Origin: Clostridiales bacterium
GTDB taxonomy: Bacteria; Bacillota_A; Clostridia; Oscillospirales; Oscillospiraceae
DNA: 6,402 nucleotides
Assembly: GCA_019417795.1 (NCBI GenBank)
Contig: DXUR01000156.1
Span: 1-6,402, forward strand
Direction of reading: 5' to 3'
Below, piece after piece: positions 1 to 4,574 of the stretch (the stretch's first letter is position 1; every line of letters starts with the position of its first letter). A model generated the notes under the pieces. It ran no database searches, was not told where the DNA came from, and saw nothing but the letters and a program-made list of their open reading frames with translations. Both the position numbers and the translations under genes were made by a program.

Positions 1-1228
1 GCAGCGTATCGTCATGCTCCGACTTGTATTTCTGTCTGGATTTTTCAAAACGGATGCTTCCCAGCTTATCCGCAACCGGTTTTCCATCGACATAATACTG
101 TGCCATGCGCAGCAGCTCGTCCAGTTCCTTGATGCGGGATTGCTTTTCCCCGGCAGACGCTTTCATTGCGCTGATGCTGTTCTGCATGGAATGCAGCGCG
201 GCATCCAGATCATCGGTGGTAAAAAGCTGCTTCTCCTGCAAAAAGCGGAACGCATTCGCATACCGCTGTAAGTTGGCTGTCTTGGCCTTTGTACTGTATG
301 CGCCTTTATTGCGATTATTGTAATAAGTCATCAGCAAATCGTTCAGCATGGGCGGCTGCGGCTTGGAGAGTTCTTCCTTGACCGCTTTCAGCCATTCCAT
401 CAAAGAGGTGATTTTATTCTTTGCTTCCCGCAGCATGGCGTTGGTTTTGCGAACCCAGCGGTTGAGATCGCCCTTGTCGGTGCGGATGCCCTTCGCTTCC
501 ATTGCCCGGACAGACAGCCCCTCGTGGACGGTAGGAATCTGCTCAATGCCTTGCCGCTCATAGCTGCGGTGGTCGATCCGGCAATCCAAGCCTTTCTCTG
601 CAAACTTCGCGTTGCACAGTTCAGCCCATGCATGCCGCCAATGCTCCAAGGTGTCGGGACTGCCCCAATCGGTAGTCGGCACAGCGTTGAATACATAGTT
701 TCCTGCTTCATCACGGATGCGCTCGCCATGTTCGTCAAGCACATATTCCCGCCGCTGCTTGTTGCCCCATCTGCCGTGTTCATCCAAAGGACGGATGGGA
801 CACATAACATGAAAGTGGGGATTGGAAATGCCGCCGTCCTTCCTATCTGGCTGATGCACGGCGAAGTCCACTACCATGCCCCGGCTCACAAAGTTCTCCA
901 ACAAAAATTGCCTTGCCAGAGCAACGTTCTCCTGCATGGAAAACTCGTTCTGCAAGGCAATGTCAAAACTGTATGCAAGCTGCGCTTTCTTGCCGCGCTC
1001 GGCATTTTCTACGGCGTTCCAGAGCGTTTCACGGTCTGCGTACTCTGGCGGCGCGTGGGATGGCAGCAGGGTTTCAGAGCAGATCACGCCGCCCTTGCGG
1101 GTGTAGTCGCTGTCCTCACCGTAATACTCGCTGTGCAGCTTTTCCCCGGCACGGTAGGCAGCAGACGCCACGGCGGACTGCCCCGCGCTGCGCTTGATCT
1201 GCGTCACATGGAAATGAAATAACGCGAT
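1..1228 (-). CDS. mobA: MobA/MobL-family (MOBQ) relaxase, 3' end cut off by the window
   Basis: DNA relaxase expected to nick one strand at oriT, stay bound to the 5' end through a tyrosine, and pilot that strand during conjugative mobilization. The frame is open for 409 codons to the left edge, so the C-terminus is missing. The N-terminus FHFHVTQIKRSAGQSA leads into SAAYRAGEKL; counting from the ATC at 1228, the tyrosine is residue 25, the same number as the catalytic Tyr of R1162 MobA. The metal-binding HxH motif is in NPHFHVM, preceded by VVDFAVHQPDR. Further family landmarks are TTDWGSP, LDCRIDHRSYERQG and GIRTDKGDLNRW. After the nuclease domain the chain becomes charged and helical. No ATG, GTG or TTG lies at the right place: the codon aligned with the usual Met is ATC, with GGGAGG nine bases upstream. 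The gene follows DUF3847 directly and lies beside the oriT. The family call is firm; the start is uncertain. Confidence 0.95.
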   Translation of the reverse strand, partial: MALFHFHVTQIKRSAGQSAVASAAYRAGEKLHSEYYGEDSDYTRKGGVICSETLLPSHAPPEYADRETLWNAVENAERGKKAQLAYSFDIALQNEFSMQENVALARQFLLENFVSRGMVVDFAVHQPDRKDGGISNPHFHVMCPIRPLDEHGRWGNKQRREYVLDEHGERIRDEAGNYVFNAVPTTDWGSPDTLEHWRHAWAELCNAKFAEKGLDCRIDHRSYERQGIEQIPTVHEGLSVRAMEAKGIRTDKGDLNRWVRKTNAMLREAKNKITSLMEWLKAVKEELSKPQPPMLNDLLMTYYNNRNKGAYSTKAKTANLQRYANAFRFLQEKQLFTTDDLDAALHSMQNSISAMKASAGEKQSRIKELDELLRMAQYYVDGKPVADKLGSIRFEKSRQKYKSEHDDTL

Positions 1229-1243
1229 ACTCAGTCACCTCCC
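1226..1243 (-). promoter_or_regulatory. Relaxase ribosome binding site with a non-canonical ATC (or CTG) start
   Basis: On the minus strand GGGAGG (1243-1238) lies inside the last codons of DUF3847. Nine bases further is ATC GCG TTA TTT CAT. In related relaxases, as I remember them, the protein begins Met-Ala-Leu-Phe-His-Phe-His, so the ATC stands where ATG is expected. The only other in-frame candidates are CTG at 1234, three bases from the Shine-Dalgarno, and GTG at 1207, which would remove the FHFH strand. An in-frame TGA directly precedes the CTG. Translation may rely on coupling to DUF3847 termination at 1231-1233. Confidence 0.6.
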
Positions 1244-1533
1244 GCATGGTTGCCGACGGCTTCTGTGAGCAGCTGTTGCGTGTCCGGCAGAGCAAAGACC
1301 TGTTCGGCAAGGGCGTAAAATTTGGTTTCACTCAAAGCCTTCGTCTGTGGCGCAACGCTCTCAATCGCTGCGCCACGGGTGATGAGCCTGTGCGCCCGCT
1401 TGCGCCGTTCTCCCTTTTCGTAGTAGGCGGCGCGGTTTTCAAGACGATGGATTTTGTGCCGCTCCTGTGCAAGCTGCTGCTCAATTTTATCTTTCTCGGC
1501 ATTCAGCTCGGCAAGGTTTTTCTGTTTTGACAT
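1231..1533 (-). CDS. DUF3847-family small protein, probable mobilization accessory
   Basis: A protein of 100 residues matching the DUF3847 family, which I know from mobile elements of Firmicutes directly upstream of MobA/MobL relaxases. Residues 5-45 form a charged, probably coiled-coil helix (LNAEKDKIEQQLAQERHKI, then ENRAAYYEKGERRKRAHRL). The basic stretch 41-50 could contact DNA. Residues 68-92 form a second predicted helix ending in LPDTQQLLTEAV. The ATG at 1533 has AAGGAGG at 1547-1541, seven bases away. The stop (1231-1233) sits two bases before the putative ATC start of the relaxase, so the two are almost certainly co-transcribed and translationally coupled. Its position and shape resemble MobC-type relaxosome accessory proteins, but no function is established and the MobC comparison is my inference. 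Confidence 0.85.
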   Translation of the reverse strand: MSKQKNLAELNAEKDKIEQQLAQERHKIHRLENRAAYYEKGERRKRAHRLITRGAAIESVAPQTKALSETKFYALAEQVFALPDTQQLLTEAVGNHAGGD

Positions 1534-1590
1534 TGTGTGACCTCCTTCAAAATTAGTGAAATAGTTGTTCAGACTTTGCGGTGGAAATTG

Positions 1591-1626
1591 TCTGCGTCAG
1601 CAGATTGTTTCCGCTGCGAAGTGCGC
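1591..1626. repeat. Short inverted repeat plus nick-like GAAGTGCGC motif
   Basis: TCTGC-gtca-GCAGA (1591-1604) uses the same four-base loop as the oriT hairpin and is followed by GAAGTGCGC (1618-1626). That nonamer is identical to 1759-1767 at the nick site, but the following bases (TGGGA instead of CCTTA) do not match. It may be a degenerate or decoy copy of the oriT module, or chance. Confidence 0.4.
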
Positions 1627-1648
1627 TGGGATAGCTGCATAGGCGGCG

Positions 1649-1667
1649 CAAGGGAGGCACTCCCTTG
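1649..1667. repeat. Perfect 8-bp inverted repeat with 3-base loop, left of oriT
   Basis: CAAGGGAG (1649-1656), loop GCA, CTCCCTTG (1660-1667). It is followed after 8 bp by GAAGTGACGC (1676-1685), which resembles the GAAGTGCGC at the nick. No run of T follows, so a terminator is unlikely. It may be part of an extended oriT. Confidence 0.65.
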
Positions 1668-1691
1668 TACGGAACGAAGTGACGCAAACCA

Positions 1692-1715
1692 GCCCGGACA
1701 CGCAACTGTCCGGGC
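1692..1715. repeat. Perfect 9-bp inverted repeat in the oriT region
   Basis: GCCCGGACA (1692-1700), loop CGCAAC, TGTCCGGGC (1707-1715). No T-run follows on either strand, so it is not a typical intrinsic terminator. It lies 22 bp left of the oriT hairpin and may be a relaxosome or accessory-protein site. Structure is certain, function unknown. Confidence 0.7.
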
Positions 1716-1736
1716 GATTGGCTCCGCAGGACGCAC

Positions 1737-1772
1737 ATACTCCCGTCAGGAGAGTATAGAAGTGCGCCCTTA
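1737..1772 (+). other. oriT: Origin of transfer (oriT), MOBQ/RSF1010-like nick site with adjacent inverted repeat
   Basis: The inverted repeat ATACTCCC-gtca-GGAGAGTAT (1737-1757, one bulged A at 1751) is followed two bases later by AAGTGCGCCCTTA (1760-1772). AAGTGCG|CCCT is the nick consensus known from R1162/RSF1010, pSC101 and the Gram-positive MOBQ plasmids, where the hairpin likewise lies just 5' of the nick. By analogy the cut falls between G1766 and C1767 of the + strand, with the relaxase linked to C1767. The site is in non-coding DNA about 230 bp upstream of DUF3847 and the relaxase, as expected. Polarity implies that sequence to the right enters the recipient first and the relaxase gene last. 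The exact cut position is inferred. Confidence 0.85.
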
Positions 1773-1806
1773 GCCCCGATGGGACTTTCGGGATATTCTC
1801 GGTTTG

Positions 1807-2025
1807 TCAGCTTTTCTTTCGCTGCCAGACGATTTCATATCCCAACGCATCGGCAAGCTGGACGGCTTCAACATAGCGCAGGGACTCCCGCTGGAGCTTG
1901 TTGGACAGGTTGGATACGCTGTCAGACCAGCCATGTTCGTCATGCAGCAGATCGACCACCTCCTGCATGGTCATTCCCTGACGGACGATGTACGACTTGA
2001 TCTCGTTTCTCAGATTGGATTTCAT
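1807..2025 (-). CDS. Small XRE-like helix-turn-helix protein
   Basis: A 72-residue protein, all predicted helical, with a lambda-repressor-like fold: helix 1 about residues 5-16 (LRNEIKSYIVRQ), GMTMQEVVDLL as helix 2, SVSNLSNKLQRES as the recognition-helix region (36-48), then RYVEAVQLADALGYEIVW. The pattern G-M-T-x-x-E-V, S-N-x-S-N-K-L and A-x-A-L-G is typical of small Cro/XRE-type DNA-binding proteins on Firmicutes elements. The ATG at 2025 was chosen over an in-frame TTG at 2028: GGAGG (2039-2035) lies nine bases from the ATG and six from the TTG, so both are possible. The gene ends 35 bp from the nick site and points towards it. It is a likely regulator of the mobilization or replication genes; no operator can be assigned with confidence. 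Confidence 0.8.
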   Translation of the reverse strand: MKSNLRNEIKSYIVRQGMTMQEVVDLLHDEHGWSDSVSNLSNKLQRESLRYVEAVQLADALGYEIVWQRKKS

Positions 2026-2274
2026 CAATTTTTACCTCCATAATTTCGTGTAGTGTGGTTTCGTATCGGTGATGCCGGTGTACTTGTCAGTGAAAAAACT
2101 GCCATGCCACAAATCCGCTCAGATTTCTGCCTATGATGCCCTATACGTAGCAGCACCCTATCAGCTTCATCGTTCTGGGCGAGGTCATGCGGAACGGTGG
2201 GATATACCACATCCCGGTGCAGCGGCTTCACACTTTGGTGAATCACCGGACGGTGCATTGTGTTTGGCTTACAG

Positions 2275-2312
2275 TGAAAATTTTCATGGATTTCACAAGG
2301 ATTGATTATAAT
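2275..2312. promoter_or_regulatory. AT-rich segment with 12-bp palindrome and a -10-like box on both strands
   Basis: TGAAAATTTTCA (2275-2286) is a perfect palindrome. TATAAT occurs at 2307-2312 on + and at 2310-2305 on -, because TTATAA is self-complementary. No convincing -35 lies at 16-18 bp on either strand. It could be a weak promoter for the HTH gene (minus) or an unwinding element; neither is proven. Confidence 0.3.
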
Positions 2313-2341
2313 GTGCCGTTTTTGGCATCCCACCGGCACTC

Positions 2342-2377
2342 TGTACATAGCAGAATTACGGTATTTTGCTGTGTACA
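2342..2377 (+). repeat. Hairpin, 15-bp stem and 6-base loop, favoured on the + strand
   Basis: TGTACATAGCAGAAT (2342-2356), loop TACGGT, ATTTTGCTGTGTACA (2363-2377). Thirteen pairs are Watson-Crick and two (2348-2371 and 2353-2366) are G-T/U wobbles when read on +. On the minus strand those two become A-C mismatches, so the fold favours the + strand. That is also the predicted transferred strand. Possible roles are a single-strand initiation site, a protein-binding site or a small RNA hairpin. Confidence 0.55.
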
Positions 2378-2473
2378 TACGTACCGGCGGTGCAGGGCAG
2401 GCAGCATTTCGCGGCATGGGCAGACTTGTTCACGATTGGGTGCGCGTCAGCTTTCCGGTACATACGTACATAG
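2369..2473. repeat. Imperfect 19-bp inverted repeat, GTAC-rich, straddling the helicase gene 3' end
   Basis: The left arm CTGTGTACATACGTACCGG (2369-2387) and the right arm CCGGTACATACGTACATAG (2455-2473) are reverse complements at 16 of 19 positions, 67 bp apart. The core GCTRTGTAC occurs a third time as the complement of 2343-2351. The right arm lies in the last codons of the helicase gene. This looks like clustered binding sites for one protein. Confidence 0.55.
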
Positions 2474-3805
2474 CGATTTGCCCCAATTCTCAGATATACG
2501 GGGACTGATCAGCGGCTCAATGCCCAGATACCCCCACACTCTGCGCCCGGTGGCGTTCGTGACGGTATTCGTATGCTCCAGATTGTACGTTTTCAGATTC
2601 CGCATCAGAAAATCGCTGAACGAGCGCTGCCGGATGGGCGTCAGCCCATTCTCATCACACCAGATTCCGTAAATGGCATACAGCTCCTTGGAGGTGACAG
2701 ACATATCCGCCTTCAGCCGGATATAGCCGGAGGACTCCATAAAGTCGATGGCATTGTTGGCGTCACGCTTGACGTACTCCCGATTGTTCAGCGTTCGGGG
2801 GCTTTCCGTGAATCGGAAGCTGTTTGCCGCAAGCCGCTGCAAGCCCTCAAACGCCCAGAGAAAAATGCCCTCGACCTCTCGCTTCATCTTCTCGGCAATG
2901 TCAGGATCGTCCACACGATCAGCAGGCTTCTCTTTTGTGGCCAGGATCAGTTGACGGCGGTAAAAACCGTTGCTGCGGTCGTAGAGAGATTGCAAATCGC
3001 CGTTGGAGAACGCCAGCAGGCGGGCGTACATCCACCCCTGATAGCTCTGGACGCTTTTGCGTTCCAGATCCATCTTGCCCTGTGCGGTAACGATGGATTT
3101 GACATAGTTGGTCTGCTTCAGCGCCTCCATTTTCATATCGTCATCCACAAGAAGATGAATGTGTTCCAGATCGGCGCGGGCAAACCGGTTGTCGGAGATT
3201 TTTGCGATGCTGCCGTCCTTCATATTGCAGCCAAACAGCCGCGCCAGCACGGGACCGATCTGCGATTTTCCTTCGCCGCCCTCGCCCTTGAGGATCATCA
3301 TGCGCTGCCCCTTGGTGCTGGGAACGAGGCAATAGCCGATGTATTCCTGAAAGGTGGGAATGTCCTCCGGGTAAAGTAGGTCGGAGAGAAAACGCAGCCA
3401 GACAACCGGCTCCTCCGCCTGCGGATTGTAAGCAATGGGAAACCGGCTGCGCACGATCTCAGGCCGTCCCGCAAGAAAGCTGCCGTCGATGCGAAGCGTC
3501 CCGTTCTGCACATGAATCTCATCCGGCTTCGGCGGGAAGCTCCCTGCATGAGCCGCCAGCTTCATGATCTCCACGATATTGGAAATGGTGCGCGGAATGT
3601 TCTTTGTAGCACAGCACTCCAGCTCGGCATAGATTTTCTCTTTCAGCAGCAGCGGGTCTGTCAGCCGTCCATCCGGTGTGAAAAATGCGTTATCCGCATA
3701 GATGAGCTTGTTCTTTGACAAAAACTCCCGGCAAAAAGCCGCCTCATTGACATCCTTGCCATCGAACCATGCTGGAAAATTCAGTCCTTCATATTTTTTG
3801 CTCAC
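2447..3805 (-). CDS. P4/D5-type phage-plasmid primase C-terminal SF3 helicase
   Basis: A replication helicase of 452 residues, superfamily 3, as in the C-terminal half of P4-alpha and poxvirus D5-like primases. Walker A is GEGGEGKS (174-181), Walker B is HLLVDDD (217-223), motif C is LLAFSNGDL with the sensor Asn268, and the arginine finger is probably in DRSNGFYRRQLI (276-287). Residues 60-150 resemble the D5 N-terminal region. Residues 350-430 form a winged-helix-like tail (AIDFMESSG, then SVTSKELYAIYGIWCDENG, then GRRVWGYLGIE). No primase catalytic domain is visible. The GTG start at 3805 is supported by GGGAGGG (3819-3813), seven bases away, and by the GTGA overlap with the stop of the CHC2 gene, so the two are translationally coupled. 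It probably unwinds the element's DNA, with the adjacent zinc-finger protein as a partner. Confidence 0.93.
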   Translation of the reverse strand: MSKKYEGLNFPAWFDGKDVNEAAFCREFLSKNKLIYADNAFFTPDGRLTDPLLLKEKIYAELECCATKNIPRTISNIVEIMKLAAHAGSFPPKPDEIHVQNGTLRIDGSFLAGRPEIVRSRFPIAYNPQAEEPVVWLRFLSDLLYPEDIPTFQEYIGYCLVPSTKGQRMMILKGEGGEGKSQIGPVLARLFGCNMKDGSIAKISDNRFARADLEHIHLLVDDDMKMEALKQTNYVKSIVTAQGKMDLERKSVQSYQGWMYARLLAFSNGDLQSLYDRSNGFYRRQLILATKEKPADRVDDPDIAEKMKREVEGIFLWAFEGLQRLAANSFRFTESPRTLNNREYVKRDANNAIDFMESSGYIRLKADMSVTSKELYAIYGIWCDENGLTPIRQRSFSDFLMRNLKTYNLEHTNTVTNATGRRVWGYLGIEPLISPRISENWGKSLCTYVPES

Positions 3806-4395
3806 GCAGCATCCCTCCCATTGATTTTTTCCTTGAGTTTGTCCAGCCGACCATCTGTAAGCAGATAACTAACCACTTCGGCACGTTCATAGGAATCACC
3901 TGTGCACAGAATATCCAAATAGTATTCTGTCTGGTCGAGTTTGTGACAGGCTTCCACGAACCGCTTATCCGGTGCTTCTGCTGGTGATTGCGGCGCATAC
4001 CACGCTTTCCATCTCCGCAGGACACGGGCGTAATCGGATAGAATAGAAAAGCACAGCCGCTCGTTTTCTCTGAGCTGCTGTGCTTCTGTTTGGATGCACT
4101 TTGCGTGGAGCGCCGCTGCGCTGGGCGGCTTGTCCGGGGTGAGGTGAAAGTCAGCTGCCAGCTTCTGCGCTGCATCATACAGCGAGAGCCGGAACAGCTT
4201 GCTTACAAAATCAATCACATCGCCGTGTTCTCCGCAGGCGAAGCAATAATAGTGGTCGTCTGCCACATACAGGCTGGGATGCCGGTCGTTATGAAACGGG
4301 CAGAGCGCCATGCCGTGGTAGTTGACCTCCACGCCGTACCGCTCTGCTGCCTCCCGGCAGCTTACGCCATATTTGACGTTCTGAAAACAATTCAT
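3802..4395 (-). CDS. CHC2 zinc-finger (DnaG-type) primase-like protein
   Basis: A 197-residue protein whose N-terminus is a DnaG-type zinc-binding domain: C32-P-F-H35 then C51-F-A-C54-G, with HNDRHPSLYV and GDVIDFVSKL as in bacterial primases. This fold binds template single-stranded DNA. There is no TOPRIM domain: residues 75-197 are helical and charged (TEAQQLRENERLCFSILSD, then YYLDILCTGDSYERAEVV) with no metal-binding DxD or EGxxD motif. The ATG at 4395 has GGAGG (4407-4403) seven bases away. It is the first gene of the leftward replication operon, overlapping the helicase gene by four bases. It probably helps primer synthesis or DNA loading with the helicase. A priming enzyme elsewhere on the element or from the host would be needed; this is inferred. 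Confidence 0.9.
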   Translation of the reverse strand: MNCFQNVKYGVSCREAAERYGVEVNYHGMALCPFHNDRHPSLYVADDHYYCFACGEHGDVIDFVSKLFRLSLYDAAQKLAADFHLTPDKPPSAAALHAKCIQTEAQQLRENERLCFSILSDYARVLRRWKAWYAPQSPAEAPDKRFVEACHKLDQTEYYLDILCTGDSYERAEVVSYLLTDGRLDKLKEKINGRDAA

Positions 4396-4484
4396 GCGTT
4401 ATCCTCCGTAAAATAGATTTGAGCGGCGGCTTTCGCACCTCTCTGTCTGCTTTATGTTCGGATTCGTAAAAAACAGGCGGATGG

Positions 4485-4564
4485 CATGACAAGTTCATTT
4501 CAAAAAACATGACAGGTCTTTTCATGTTCATATTTGCATGGTATAATTAAAAAAACGTGACAGG
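4485..4564. repeat. Three direct repeats CRTGACARG around the rightward promoter; probable operator
   Basis: CATGACAAG (4485-4493), CATGACAGG (4508-4516) and CGTGACAGG (4556-4564). The last two extend to AAAAAACRTGACAGG (4502-4516 and 4550-4564), 14 of 15 identical and 48 bp apart. One copy abuts the -35 and the other covers the transcription start and ribosome binding site. This is the layout of a repressor or autoregulator operator. The binding protein is unknown. Confidence 0.55.
4519..4547 (+). promoter_or_regulatory. Sigma-A-type extended -10 promoter for the DUF6076 operon
   Basis: TTTTCA (4519-4524), a 17-bp spacer, and a consensus TATAAT (4542-4547) with TG at 4539-4540 giving an extended -10. 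The predicted start is near 4554, giving a leader of about 20 bases before the ATG at 4575. I could not identify an equally good promoter for the leftward CHC2-helicase operon in the same 180-bp gap; TTGTCA (complement of 4489-4494) is a possible -35 without a clear -10. Confidence 0.75.
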
Positions 4565-4574
4565 AGGAAACGCG

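Larger units (their letters stand above)
2040..2446. other. Non-coding, repeat-rich region between HTH and helicase genes; candidate origin or control region
   Basis: About 400 bp with no convincing gene. A minus-strand open frame ending at 2025 has a composition rich in His, Arg and Pro, no good ribosome binding site and no family resemblance. The stretch contains the TGAAAATTTTCA palindrome with adjacent AT-rich DNA (2275-2312), a TATAAT readable on both strands, a 15-bp hairpin (2342-2377) and one arm of a GTAC-rich inverted repeat reaching into the helicase gene. Smaller inverted repeats include GGTGA-a-TCACC (2237-2247). AT-rich DNA beside clustered repeats next to a replication helicase gene is what an origin would look like; this is an inference. 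Confidence 0.45.

Noticed and set aside
524..1222. Long plus-strand open frame opposite the relaxase gene
   Set aside because: Fully antisense to the relaxase, whose protein has clear family motifs. No ribosome binding site and no domain resemblance.
1775..1792. Short inverted repeat CCCGA...TCGGG just right of the nick, considered as a terminator for the HTH gene
   Set aside because: Only five base pairs with an eight-base loop and no T-run on the minus strand. It may be part of oriT but is too weak to call.
2025..2417. Minus-strand open frame of 130 codons between the helicase and HTH genes
   Set aside because: No clear Shine-Dalgarno before its start, composition rich in His, Arg, Pro and Thr, no recognisable domain, and it covers the hairpin and repeats. 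A decayed gene cannot be excluded, but nothing supports it.
2573..3379. Plus-strand open frame of 268 codons opposite the helicase gene
   Set aside because: Antisense shadow of the SF3 helicase gene created by its GC-rich codon use.
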